64,000 bases of DNA from contig NZ_CP162102.1 in assembly GCF_042466665.1 (NCBI RefSeq), positions 4,030,001 to 4,094,000 of the forward strand, written 5' to 3'. Under the pieces are notes generated by a model. The model did not search any database and was not told the origin of the DNA. It saw only the letters and a list, made by a program, of their open reading frames with translations. Source of the stretch: Peterkaempfera podocarpi. GTDB lineage: Bacteria; Actinomycetota; Actinomycetes; Streptomycetales; Streptomycetaceae. The stretch's first letter is position 1; every line of letters begins with the position of its first letter. The translations under genes were made by a program, and so were the position numbers. This document shows positions 25,744 through 34,199 of the stretch, in pieces.

Positions 25744-26940
25744 TCACGCGGAGGCGGACAGTCGGGCGTGCAGCTCGTCGTCGTAGAAGTCCTCGACCGA
25801 CAGGGCGCCGGCCGCGGAGGCGAAGTAGCGTCCGGTGAGCTCGGGCGACTCGGACACCGCGCGCAGCATGGCCAGCCGCTCCGGGGTGACCTCCAGCCGG
25901 CTGACGAACAGGGTGTTGCGGTAGCCCTCGAAGAGCTCGTCCTCGTGCAGCTCGGCATACCGGCGCAGCGCACCGTCCAGCCTGGCCGGGTCCTGCAGGC
26001 CGTCGCCGACGCACTCCGCCAGCAGGTCCGCCTGGAGGAAGGCGTCGCTGATCCCCCGCGCGGTGATCGAGTCCTTGTGGTGGGCGGCGTCGCCCACCAG
26101 GGCCCAGCCCGGCCCGCTCGCCCGCCGGAAGAAGTTCTGCTGGTCGCCCGTACCGCGCAGCCGCTCCACCCGCTCGCCGCCCTGGGCGATCCGCTCCCAC
26201 AGGTCGGGCGAGGTGGTCCGGATGTTCTCCAGGTAGAAGTGGAGCGCGTCGCCCCGGACCCGGTCGAAGTCCTGCTGGGGGTAGTAGCCGGCGATCATTG
26301 TCGCGCCGTCGTTGGTCGGTACCGCGCCGATCCAGCGGCCCGGACGCTCGTACAGCTCGAAATCGGTCCGCAGGCCCTGCCAGTAGGTGTAGTAGATGCA
26401 GCTCTGCAGGGGGTCCTGGACGGTGTACTCGGCGCCCACCCCCTTGGCGAACGTCGACCGCATGCCGTCGGCACCCACCACCAGGCGGGCCCGCTCCTGG
26501 ACGGGCGTGCCCTGGGGAGAACGGCAGTGGACGCCCACCACCCGATCGCCGTCCCACACCGGTCCGGAGGCCGAACAGGCGTCGCGAAACTCGGCGCCCG
26601 CTGCCACCGCCGCATCGATGAGGATCTTGTCCAGCAGCTGCCGGCGCGGAGCATAGGCGGCACTCTGGCCCTCGAACTCCTCGGCCCCGCCGTCCAGCCG
26701 CACGTCCTCCACCTGGTAGACGGTCCGGCTCAGGGCCGGGCAGCCGGTCGCCTTCACCGCGTCCAGCACTCCCCAGCGAGCCAGTCGGGCGATGCCCGGC
26801 TGGTGGATGTAGTGCGTGGAGAGGGTGTCACTGGGGAAGCGCGCCCGGTCGACGAGCAGTACCCGGTACCCGGCCTGGGCGAGGACCAGGGCTGTGGAGG
26901 CGCCCGCCACTCGGGCACCCACCACGATGACGTCGTACAT
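25744..26940 (-). CDS. FAD-dependent monooxygenase/oxidoreductase (PHBH fold)
   Basis: A 398-residue flavoprotein. VIVVGARVAGASTALVLAQAG is the N-terminal FAD motif (GxRxxG variant), VVGADGMRSTFAK is the DG motif, and ALVGDAAHHKDSITARGISDAFLQADLLAE is the GD motif of PHBH-type hydroxylases. NADPH would be the reductant. Position at the head of the operon with the carrier protein and KASIII-like gene suggests it may oxidise a carrier-bound acyl or aminoacyl group, or alternatively the aromatic core. A halogenase is unlikely since no WxWxIP motif is seen. The start follows AAGGAGG and a strong SARP box. Confidence 0.85.
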   Translation of the reverse strand: MYDVIVVGARVAGASTALVLAQAGYRVLLVDRARFPSDTLSTHYIHQPGIARLARWGVLDAVKATGCPALSRTVYQVEDVRLDGGAEEFEGQSAAYAPRRQLLDKILIDAAVAAGAEFRDACSASGPVWDGDRVVGVHCRSPQGTPVQERARLVVGADGMRSTFAKGVGAEYTVQDPLQSCIYYTYWQGLRTDFELYERPGRWIGAVPTNDGATMIAGYYPQQDFDRVRGDALHFYLENIRTTSPDLWERIAQGGERVERLRGTGDQQNFFRRASGPGWALVGDAAHHKDSITARGISDAFLQADLLAECVGDGLQDPARLDGALRRYAELHEDELFEGYRNTLFVSRLEVTPERLAMLRAVSESPELTGRYFASAAGALSVEDFYDDELHARLSASA

Positions 26941-26993
26941 TCCGGACCTCCTTGTTGTGGCCTGCGCCGCCGGGTTCACGGGCCCTCACGGGC

Positions 26994-27025
26994 ACCGTGG
27001 CACTCCCGTCTCGAGGCCCACTCGA
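26994..27025 (-). promoter_or_regulatory. SARP box and -10 for the 26940 operon
   Basis: Minus strand: TCGAGTG, 4 nt, TCGAGAC (11-bp period), 8 nt, CACGGT. One of the best matches in the window. The 416-bp gap to the divergent gene holds this box and the one at 27289. Confidence 0.82.
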
Positions 27026-27288
27026 AGCGCCTGCCCGCCCGCCGGACCACCCGGCCCTCGGGGGGCGGGGCGTTGCCTGGTCACCGCCCGGCGCAGGGAC
27101 GCAGCGAGGTCGTGCGGACAGGGGGAAGGCGCTCCTCGGCCCACTGGCGGAAGGTGCAGGCGGGGGGTCGGTGGCGCCTTCGACGGTTTCGGCGAGCGGA
27201 TCGGGCGGGCAGCGCCACTCCACCTTCACCAGAAGTGATCGAGCCCAGGACGAATCCCCGTGGACCCGGCCGGCGCCCTGGCGCCCGG

Positions 27289-27320
27289 TCCAGCGGGAGT
27301 CGAGCCCCTCGTCCCAAGCT
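27289..27320 (+). promoter_or_regulatory. SARP box and -10 for the 27357 operon
   Basis: TCCAGCG (27289) and TCGAGCC (27300) are 11 bp apart; 8 nt later is CAAGCT (27315-27320). Confidence 0.78.
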
Positions 27321-27356
27321 GCTGTCTCCGCAGCAGTGACGAGAGGAGACGCGGCC

Positions 27357-28910
27357 ATGTCGTCATCGGTACCGGAGGCGTTCCGCAGCCGGGTGGCCGG
27401 CACGCCTGACGCCGTAGCGGTCTCATCCGCGGGAGAGGACGTCAGTTACGGCCTGCTGGATGCGTGGTCGGACGCCCTGGCGCAGCAGCTGACCAGCGAG
27501 GCGGGGGTCCGCCCCGGGGACCGTGTCGCCGTGTCCATGGAGCGTTCGCCCGGGCTGGTGGCGGCGCTGCTGGGCGTGCTCAAGGCCGGTGCGGCGTATC
27601 TGCCCGTCGCGGTGGACGACCCGGACCAGCGGGTGGCCGACGTGCTGGCCGACGCGGGTGCCGGCGTGGCGCTGTGCGATCCGGACGGTCGGCCGCGACT
27701 CGCCCGGCACGGCGTGCGCGCGCTCGGCGTCCCCGCCTCGCCGGACGGGTCCGTGGCCGTCGGGCGGGGTGAGCAGCACCCCGCTGCGCACCCCGCCGTC
27801 GACCCGCACGCCCTGGCCTATCTGATGTACACCTCCGGCTCCACCGGCCGGCCCAAAGCGGTGGCTGTCGAGCACCGCAACATCACCAACCTGGTGACCG
27901 CGCCCAACTACGTGGGCCTGGGCCCTGACGACCGGATCCTGCAGCTGGCGCCCGTCGCCTTCGACGCAGCGACCTTCGAGATCTGGGGGGCGCTGCTCAA
28001 CGGCGCCCGGCTGGTCCTCGCCCCGCCCGAACAGGTGGAGGCGGAGGATCTGGGAGAGCTGCTGCGCGACGCCGGGATCACGGTGCTCTGGCTGACGGCC
28101 GCGCTGTTCCACCGCCAGATCGAGGTGGACGTAAAGGCGCTGGCGGGGCTGCACACCGTGCTGGCCGGGGGCGACGTGCTCTCCGTCCCGCATGTCCGTG
28201 AGCTGCGGGAGGCCCTGCCGGACTGCCGGATCGTCAACGGGTACGGCCCCACCGAGACCACCACGTTCGCGGTCTGCCACCGGGTCGGCCCCACCGAGGA
28301 CCTCGGCCGGGCCGTGCCCATCGGCCGACCGCTGCAGAACGTCACCGCGGTGATCGTCGACGAGACCGGCCGCCCGGTGCCCGACGGCACCCCCGGCGAG
28401 CTGTGGATCGGCGGAGCGGGTGTCTCCCGCGGCTACTGGCGGCGTCCCGAGCTGACCGCCGCCGCCTTTGTCACCCCGGCCTGGGCCGGCGCGGCAGGCC
28501 GGGGCGATGCGGACGGCCGGTTCTACCGCAGTGGCGACCAGGCACGGCGCCGCCCCGACGGCGTCATCGAGTACCTCGGCCGCATCGACGACCAGTTCAA
28601 ACTGCGCGGTTTCCGGATCGAACCCGGTGAGATCGAGAGCCTCCTGACCGAGCATGCGCAGGTTCGCGCCGCCGCGGTGGGCATCCGCGAGAGCCACCTC
28701 GGCGACCGCCGCCTGGTGGCCTGGGTGGTGCCGGCCGGCGACGCGCTGGACCGCCGCACCCTCCGTGCCCAGCTGCGCGAGCGGGTGCCCGAGCACATGG
28801 TGCCGGCCGCCTTCGTGGCCCTGGACGCGCTGCCGATCACGGCCAACGGCAAGACCGACCGCAAGGCACTGCCCGCCCCCGACTGGACGTCACGGTCCAT
28901 CTACGTCTGA
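27357..28910 (+). CDS. Stand-alone NRPS adenylation enzyme, Val/Ile-like code
   Basis: A 517-residue A domain without condensation or carrier domains. Core motifs are LAYLMYTSGSTGRPKAV (A3), FDAATFEIWG (A4), NGYGPTETTTF (A5), GELWIGGAGVSRGYW (A6), YRSGDQARR (A7), GRIDDQFKLRGFRIEPGEIE (A8) and the lysine in NGKTDRKALP (A10). Reading the pocket against GrsA gives D-A-F-W-L-G-G-T-F-K, close to a published valine code (DAFWIGGTFK), so a branched aliphatic amino acid is predicted. It should charge the carrier at 25452. It heads the operon A domain, P450, SDR, VOC, secreted protein. Confidence 0.9.
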   Translation: MSSSVPEAFRSRVAGTPDAVAVSSAGEDVSYGLLDAWSDALAQQLTSEAGVRPGDRVAVSMERSPGLVAALLGVLKAGAAYLPVAVDDPDQRVADVLADAGAGVALCDPDGRPRLARHGVRALGVPASPDGSVAVGRGEQHPAAHPAVDPHALAYLMYTSGSTGRPKAVAVEHRNITNLVTAPNYVGLGPDDRILQLAPVAFDAATFEIWGALLNGARLVLAPPEQVEAEDLGELLRDAGITVLWLTAALFHRQIEVDVKALAGLHTVLAGGDVLSVPHVRELREALPDCRIVNGYGPTETTTFAVCHRVGPTEDLGRAVPIGRPLQNVTAVIVDETGRPVPDGTPGELWIGGAGVSRGYWRRPELTAAAFVTPAWAGAAGRGDADGRFYRSGDQARRRPDGVIEYLGRIDDQFKLRGFRIEPGEIESLLTEHAQVRAAAVGIRESHLGDRRLVAWVVPAGDALDRRTLRAQLRERVPEHMVPAAFVALDALPITANGKTDRKALPAPDWTSRSIYV

Positions 28911-28941
28911 CGCCCCAGCTGAGATGTCAGGAGGCATCACC

Positions 28942-30162
28942 ATGACCGAACTGCCCGTCTTCCCCTTCCCGGGGTCGAGCTACCGGGGGCCGGACCCGAT
29001 CTTCACCCGACTGCGGGCGGAGCGGCCCGTCGTGCGGGTGGAGTGGACCGGCGGCGGCCACGCCTGGCTGGTCACCCGGTACGCCGATGTGCGGGCGGTG
29101 CTGGAGGACACCCGCTTCAGCCGGGCTGCCTCGTACGCGCCCGATGCGCCGAAGTTCAGCGGGCTCTTCCAGGCCCCGCCCGGCATGATCATTTCTCTGG
29201 ACCCGCCGGACCACACCCGGCTGCGCGTCCTGGCCACACAGGCCTTCTCGCCGGAGCGCATCGAGGGCATGCGTCCGCGGATGCGCGAGCTGGCCGGCCG
29301 GCTGCTGGACTCGCTGGAGAAGGAGGCGGCCGACGGCGCTGCGGTGGACCTGGTGGCGGGCTTCGCCTCGCCGCTGGCCATGTCGGTGATCTGCGAGTTG
29401 CTCGGGGTGCCCGAGCAGGACCGTGAGCAGTTCCACACATGGGTGCGGCAGTTCGCCGATGTCTCGGGGCCTGAGGAGCAGGCGGTCGAGGGCCGGGAGA
29501 AGCTGGGCGCCTATATCGCGGGCCTGGTCGGCTCGAAGTTCGAAGGCCCCGGCGACGATGTGCTCTCAGCCCTGATCCAGGCCCGGGACGGCGAGGACCG
29601 CCTCTCCTTCGAGGAGCTCATCGGGCTCGGCTACACCCTGCTGGGCGGGGGCTTCGACTCCGCGGCGGGCCAGATCTCCAACTTCGTCCTCACCCTGCTC
29701 GCCCACCATCCCGAGGTCTGGCGGCGGCTCGGCGACCATCCGGAGGAGATCCCGGCCGCCGTCGAGGAACTGCTGCGCACCGTCAACCTGACCGGCAACG
29801 ACACCTCCGGTCTCCCCCGGATCGCCACCGAGGACGTCACCCTCGGCGGGGTGACGATCCCCGCCGGGGACGCGGTCTTCCTCTCCTTCGCGTCGGCCAA
29901 TCGCGACGAAGCGGTCTTCCCCGACGCGGACCGGGTCGACTTCGCCCGCGCCGCCGACCCGCACCTGGCCTTCGGCCACGGCATCCACCACTGCCTGGGC
30001 GCTCCCCTGGCCCGTATCGAACTGGCCGTCGCCATCGAGGAGCTGACCCGCCGCTTCCCGGCGGCCCGTCCGGCCGTGGCGGAGGGCGAACTGCGCTGGC
30101 GGATCGGCGATGTCAACCACAACCTGGTCGCCCTGCCGCTCCGTCTCAGCGACGGTGAGTGA
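28942..30162 (+). CDS. Cytochrome P450 (3 of 4), atypical I-helix
   Basis: A 406-residue P450 with VFPFPGSSYRGPDPIF at the N-terminus, E-x-x-R in EELLRTVN and heme loop FGHGIHHCLGAPLARIE (ligand near C351). The I-helix motif is GGGFDSAAG, so the usual acid-alcohol pair D/E-T-T is changed to D-S-A; the Thr that helps proton delivery is replaced by Ser or missing. Such changes occur in P450s with unusual chemistry or substrate-assisted oxygen activation. It sits 31 bp after the A-domain gene, hinting at action on the activated amino acid or its carrier-bound form. Confidence 0.92.
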   Translation: MTELPVFPFPGSSYRGPDPIFTRLRAERPVVRVEWTGGGHAWLVTRYADVRAVLEDTRFSRAASYAPDAPKFSGLFQAPPGMIISLDPPDHTRLRVLATQAFSPERIEGMRPRMRELAGRLLDSLEKEAADGAAVDLVAGFASPLAMSVICELLGVPEQDREQFHTWVRQFADVSGPEEQAVEGREKLGAYIAGLVGSKFEGPGDDVLSALIQARDGEDRLSFEELIGLGYTLLGGGFDSAAGQISNFVLTLLAHHPEVWRRLGDHPEEIPAAVEELLRTVNLTGNDTSGLPRIATEDVTLGGVTIPAGDAVFLSFASANRDEAVFPDADRVDFARAADPHLAFGHGIHHCLGAPLARIELAVAIEELTRRFPAARPAVAEGELRWRIGDVNHNLVALPLRLSDGE

Positions 30163-30219
30163 CCCCGCCCCGGGCTCCGCTCCCGGCCCCTCGACCGGAT
30201 CTCCGGAAAGGACCAGCCC

Positions 30220-30993
30220 ATGACCGACCAATTCCCCGCTGGACTGCGCGTCGTCGTCACCGGCGGCGGCACCGGGATCGGCCGCACCACCGCCCTGACC
30301 TTCGCCCGGCTCGGCGCCGCTTCGGTGATCATCACCGGGCGCCGGGCGGAGCGGCTGGCCGAGGCGGCGGCGCTGCACCCGGCGATCGTCCCGGTTCGGG
30401 CCGACGTCGCCACCGAGGAGGGCGCAGAGGCCGTCGCCGCGGCGGCCGGCGAACACGGCGGCGCCGTGGATGTGCTGGTGCACAACGCGGGCATCCACCA
30501 CATCGCACCGCTCGGCGAGATCGACCTCAAGGCCGCCCGGGATCTCTTCGACGTCAACGTCCTGGGCACCGTCGTGCTGACCGACCGACTGCTGCCGCTG
30601 CTGCGCTCCCCCGGCGGCAACATCGTCTTCGTGACCAGTCCGGCCGGCCACAACCCGACCCCCACGGTCTCCATGTACGCGGCCAGCAAGGCCGCCGTGA
30701 ACAGCCTCACCCGCACCTGGGCGCTGGAGCTGGCCCCCCGGGGCATCCGAGTCAACGCTGTGGCGCCCGGCTGGGTGCGCACCGAGGTCTACGAGAGCAG
30801 CGGCATGACCACCGAGCAGGTCGACGGACTCTTCGAGCAGGCCGCCAAGGGCGTGCCGCTCGGGGCGACCGGAGTCCCCGACGACGTGACGCTGTGGATC
30901 ACCCGGCTGGTGGAGCCGTCGAGCTCCTGGGTGACCGGCCAGATCATCACCATGGACGGCGGCGCGGACCTGGTCCGGGCACGGCAGGTCTGA
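30220..30993 (+). CDS. Short-chain dehydrogenase/reductase
   Basis: A 257-residue classical SDR with VVVTGGGTGIGRTTAL for NAD(P), VDVLVHNAGIHH, catalytic Ser in VFVTSPAGHN, and Y-x-x-x-K in YAASKAAVNSL. The C-terminus GQIITMDGGADLVRARQV is standard. It is more like FabG-type reductases than the ActIII ketoreductase at 4128. Its position between P450 3 and a VOC protein suggests a tailoring redox step such as alcohol-ketone interconversion. The glycine-rich loop and R in GRRAERLAEA suggest NADP(H). Confidence 0.88.
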   Translation: MTDQFPAGLRVVVTGGGTGIGRTTALTFARLGAASVIITGRRAERLAEAAALHPAIVPVRADVATEEGAEAVAAAAGEHGGAVDVLVHNAGIHHIAPLGEIDLKAARDLFDVNVLGTVVLTDRLLPLLRSPGGNIVFVTSPAGHNPTPTVSMYAASKAAVNSLTRTWALELAPRGIRVNAVAPGWVRTEVYESSGMTTEQVDGLFEQAAKGVPLGATGVPDDVTLWITRLVEPSSSWVTGQIITMDGGADLVRARQV

Positions 30994-31035
30994 CACCGCT
31001 GCTCCGCACATGTCGACCGAAAGGCAGGAATCCCC

Positions 31036-31596
31036 ATGCCCGACACACCGGCAGCGCAGCACGGCCGGCCCCCGCTCGGCTCGGTCCTGACCCCGGACGC
31101 GCTGTTCCACACGGGCCTGGTGGTCGCGGACCTCGACCTCGCGATGAAGACCCTGAGCGAGCTCGCCGGCTACCACTGGACCAGCGTCATGGAGCTGGAC
31201 GTCACCGCCCGCACCCCGGCCGGGCTGCAGCACGCCGCGCAGCGCTTCGTCCTCTCGGTGGAGGAGCCGCGGCTGGAACTCGTGGAGGAGATCCCCGGAA
31301 CCGTCTGGGTCTCCGACGGCAGCAACGGCGCCCATCACATCGGCTACTGGGCCGAGGCGGAGGCCATCGGAACCACCTCGGCGGCGCTGGTCGAGCTGGG
31401 GCTCCCGGTGGAGGCGTCCAACGACAGCGAGGCCGACGGCCAACTGCTGTGGGTCTACCACCGCGGCCTCGGCGGGTTGCGGATCGAGTTGCTGTCCACC
31501 CTGATGCGGCCGCCCATGGAGGCCTGGATCGCCGGCTCCGACCCGGCAGCCGTCCAGAGCGGCGCCCCCGGCGCCGACTCCGCAGGGGGCCGCTGA
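31036..31596 (+). CDS. VOC (glyoxalase/dioxygenase-fold) protein
   Basis: A 186-residue two-module vicinal oxygen chelate protein. Candidate metal ligands are all present: H in LFHTGLVVADL, E in LELVEEIPG, H in AHHIGYWAEA and E in RIELLSTLM. VOC members include dioxygenases, isomerases, epoxide-opening enzymes and drug-binding resistance proteins, so it may tailor the polyketide or sequester the product. The last 35 residues are low-complexity and probably disordered. It is in the A-domain operon, 42 bp after the SDR. Confidence 0.82.
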   Translation: MPDTPAAQHGRPPLGSVLTPDALFHTGLVVADLDLAMKTLSELAGYHWTSVMELDVTARTPAGLQHAAQRFVLSVEEPRLELVEEIPGTVWVSDGSNGAHHIGYWAEAEAIGTTSAALVELGLPVEASNDSEADGQLLWVYHRGLGGLRIELLSTLMRPPMEAWIAGSDPAAVQSGAPGADSAGGR

Positions 31597-31656
31597 GCCC
31601 GGCCGGGCTCCAGCCCCCGAAGCCCGACCCATCAGCCCGACCCGCGAGGAACTCCG

Positions 31657-32202
31657 ATGTCCCACAGCGCCCTTCACCCCTCCCGCCGGCACCGCGGTGC
31701 ACGGCGCGCCGCGAGCCTGTTCCTGGTCGCAACCGCCGCGATCTCCACCGCCGGCACCGCGCAGGCCGACATCGCGCAGACCGGCACCACGCAGACCGGC
31801 ACCGACAGCCACAGCGGCACCAACGACCCCACCGGTACCTGGGATGTCACGGTCACCGTGGACACGCCCCAGGGCCCTTCCGTCGCCGACGACGTCTTCG
31901 TCTTCGCCGCCGACCATCAGCTGCACATGGACGGCCCGCCCGGCCCCGACGGCGTTCCGCAGTTCGGCGGCGACGGGTTCTGGGAGTCGCGTCCGGACGG
32001 TTCGCTCTCCTTCTACATCACCCACCCGTTCCTGGACGGCGGGCCCTATCCCGGCGCGGTCCAGGCCGTCCATATCGGCACGGTCCACGGCAACCACCTG
32101 TCCACCTCGGCGGTCGCCTTCGTCAGCGCCGGTTCGCCGGTGTCCCTCCAGGGGCCCATCGAGGTCTCCAGCACGGGGACCCGGGTGTCCACCGCAGGTT
32201 GA
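31657..32202 (+). CDS. Secreted beta-rich protein, paralogue of 10143
   Basis: A 181-residue protein with a twin-arginine-poor but classical signal: basic RRHRGARRAAS, hydrophobic LFLVATAAISTAGTAQA, then a Thr/Gly-rich linker. The mature domain starts GTWDVTVTVDTPQGPS and includes FVFAADHQLHMDGPP, GFWESRPDGSLSFYITH and AVHIGTVHGNHLS, matching 10143-10691 throughout. Both are last genes of P450-related operons. The family is not recognised; a small ligand-binding barrel acting outside the membrane is inferred. It ends exactly at the start of a 66-nt palindrome. Confidence 0.78.
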   Translation: MSHSALHPSRRHRGARRAASLFLVATAAISTAGTAQADIAQTGTTQTGTDSHSGTNDPTGTWDVTVTVDTPQGPSVADDVFVFAADHQLHMDGPPGPDGVPQFGGDGFWESRPDGSLSFYITHPFLDGGPYPGAVQAVHIGTVHGNHLSTSAVAFVSAGSPVSLQGPIEVSSTGTRVSTAG

Positions 32203-32265
32203 CCGGGCGGACGGCGGATGCCCGGGACGCGATCGCGTCCCGGGCATCCGCCGTCCGCCCGGTCA
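32200..32265. terminator. 66-nt perfect palindrome, bidirectional terminator
   Basis: Positions 32200-32265 are perfectly self-complementary, centred on GATC at 32231-32234. It begins with the TGA stop of the secreted protein gene and lies between convergent genes, so terminator function is likely. The stem is about twice as long as the other terminators here. Confidence 0.75.
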
Positions 32266-32329
32266 GGGAGTCCCCCGTGCAGAGGCGGTGCGCCGGGCCG
32301 TGCACCACCCCTGGGGCGCAGAGGCCGCC

Positions 32330-33565
32330 TCAGCTTCCCCAAGTGACCGGGAGGGCTGCCAGCGAGTGGTTGATCTCCCCCTGGTGCCAGACCAGGTCGG
32401 CCTCCGGTACCGCCGGCCGCAGGTCCGGAAAGCGCCGCACCAGCCCGTCGATGGCGACCTCCAGCTCCAGCCGGGAAAGCTGTTTGCCGATGCAGTAGTG
32501 CATGCCGTGCCCGAAGGAGAGGTGCGGGTTGTGGGCGCGGGCCAGGTCGAGCCGGTCGGGGTCGGCGAAGACGGCTGCGTCCCGGTTGGCGGAGGTGATC
32601 GAGAGGACCACCGCGTCACCCTTGGCGATCCTGACCCCGGCGATCTCCAGATCCTCCCGCGCGATCCGCGGGTTGCCCGCGGTGTCCGTGGAGAAGAGGT
32701 TGACGTGCCGCAGCAGCTCCTCCACGGCGGCCGGGACACGGGCCGGATCCTCCGCCAGCCAGCGCCACTGGTCGCGGTGGCGCCCGATCAGCGCCAGTAC
32801 GGAGTTGGCGAGCTGGCTGGCCGTGGTGTCGAAGCCGGCGCCGATCAGAGTGAAGGCGAAGGTCACCAGCTCCTGCTCGCTGAGCCGGTCGCCCTCGTCC
32901 CGTGCCGCGATCAGCGCCGACAGCAGGTCGTCGGCGGGATTGGCCCGCTTGTCGGCGACCACGGCCACCATGGACTCGTAGAGCTTGGCCAGTCCGGTCC
33001 GTGAGTCGCCGCCCTCCTCCTGGTCGTCGACGGTGACAAAGTCGCGAGCGTTGACCGCGAAGAGCTCCAGCACCTCCATGGGCGCACCCAGGAACTCCCC
33101 GATGACCCGCAGCGGCATCGGCAGCGTCAACTGCCGTACAAGGTCGAGCGGGCCGCTGCGGCCGGCCATCTCGTCCAGCAGCTCGTCGGCGATGCGCTGC
33201 ACGGTGGGCCGCAGCTGCTCGATCCGCCGGGCGGTGAACGGCCCCGCCGCCAGCTTCCGCAACCGGGAGTGCTCCGGGGCGTCCATCGAGATGATCATCT
33301 CGGGGGTGGAGGTCATCGCCCCGCCGATCCGGGGGGCGTCCGCCTTCACCGTGTCAGCGCGGCCGAGCCTGGGGTCGGCCAGGGCCTCCCGCACGTCCTC
33401 GTACCGGCTCAGCAGCCAGGCGTCCACACCGCCCTCGGTGTGCACACGGGCCACCGGGCACTCCGCCCGCAACCGGGCGTACTGCGGGGCTGGGCCCTGG
33501 TAGGAGGAACCGGGGAAGGGAAACACATCTTCGAGGTCCACTGGGGGCTCGGGCAGGACAGACAA
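32330..33565 (-). CDS. Cytochrome P450 (4 of 4)
   Basis: A 411-residue P450, close paralogue of 8716-9939: VFPFPGSSYQGPAPQYARLR, TPEMIISMDAPEHSRLRKL, I-helix AGFDTTASQLANSVLAL, E-x-x-R in EELLRHVN, heme loop FGHGMHYCIG with ligand near C358, and the LPVTWGS terminus. The TTG start at 33565 follows GGAGGT, as in its paralogue. The pair may carry out successive oxidations at related positions, such as two epoxidations. A SARP-type promoter lies 60-90 bp upstream. Confidence 0.93.
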   Translation of the reverse strand: MSVLPEPPVDLEDVFPFPGSSYQGPAPQYARLRAECPVARVHTEGGVDAWLLSRYEDVREALADPRLGRADTVKADAPRIGGAMTSTPEMIISMDAPEHSRLRKLAAGPFTARRIEQLRPTVQRIADELLDEMAGRSGPLDLVRQLTLPMPLRVIGEFLGAPMEVLELFAVNARDFVTVDDQEEGGDSRTGLAKLYESMVAVVADKRANPADDLLSALIAARDEGDRLSEQELVTFAFTLIGAGFDTTASQLANSVLALIGRHRDQWRWLAEDPARVPAAVEELLRHVNLFSTDTAGNPRIAREDLEIAGVRIAKGDAVVLSITSANRDAAVFADPDRLDLARAHNPHLSFGHGMHYCIGKQLSRLELEVAIDGLVRRFPDLRPAVPEADLVWHQGEINHSLAALPVTWGS

Positions 33566-33627
33566 GACGACACCTCCGCTTTCGCCGCTTCAGGCCCGCG
33601 CCGGGACTGCCGGGCACGGGCCGTCGG

Positions 33628-33659
33628 AACGTAACGGCGGACGCTGGAAGGCGACTCGC
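33628..33659 (-). promoter_or_regulatory. SARP box and -10 for the 33565 P450
   Basis: Minus strand: GCGAGTC, 4 nt, TCCAGCG (11-bp period), 8 nt, TACGTT. Confidence 0.75.
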
Positions 33660-34156
33660 CCGGTCCTCAAGCCGGGCTCTTCCCCTCCGGAGCCGTCCGG
33701 TCGCGGTCCCGTTGCGGTCGCGGTCCGGCAGCGCCTCCGGCCCGGGCCCCCGCGGTGCCGGGCGGGGCACGCGTTCAGCGGGTGCCTCCAGAGGCACCGT
33801 GAAGACCTCGGCGACGCTGCCGTCGCACGGTGCAGCAGGGCGGCGCCCGAGAAGGTGTGGCCGGCACCCGCGATCCACCACTGCGGAATGCCGTGGACGG
33901 TCCCGAGTACACCCCCTCCGGGTCGGGTAGCGGGTCCGCCGCACGGTGGGCGAACGAACCGTCGGACCGCGGGGCCGAGCGCCTCCAGGGTGCAGCCGCC
34001 GCGGACGACCAACGCGGCGGCAGGGAGAGGGCGTCCCGTCGACGGCGGAGCTGGTGGTCCAGGTTTTTTCCAGCTCTGCCACCTGCGTATCCGTGGATGC
34101 AGTCATGCCGCCGAGCCTGCGGCAGCCCGCTCGGGCCTGTTTTGCGCCGGGCCGCC

Positions 34157-34199
34157 TCCACCGCCGGTCCAGCCCCTCCCGAGCCCGCCACCGGACGGT
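34157..34199 (+). promoter_or_regulatory. SARP box (three heptamers) for 34226
   Basis: TCCACCG (34157), TCCAGCC (34168) and CCGAGCC (34179) at 11-bp spacing, then 8 nt and GACGGT (34194-34199), one mismatch from TAnnnT. The gene starts 27 bp on, so the leader is very short. Confidence 0.6.

Noticed and set aside
25744..26940. Flavin-dependent halogenase
   Set aside because: The WxWxIP motif and active-site lysine region of halogenases are not visible; PHBH-type hydroxylase motifs fit better.
29566..32247. An 893-codon open frame on the minus strand opposite P450 3, SDR, VOC and secreted protein genes
   Set aside because: It is the antisense shadow of four well-supported plus-strand genes in very GC-rich DNA; its translation is Gly/Arg/Val-rich without motifs.
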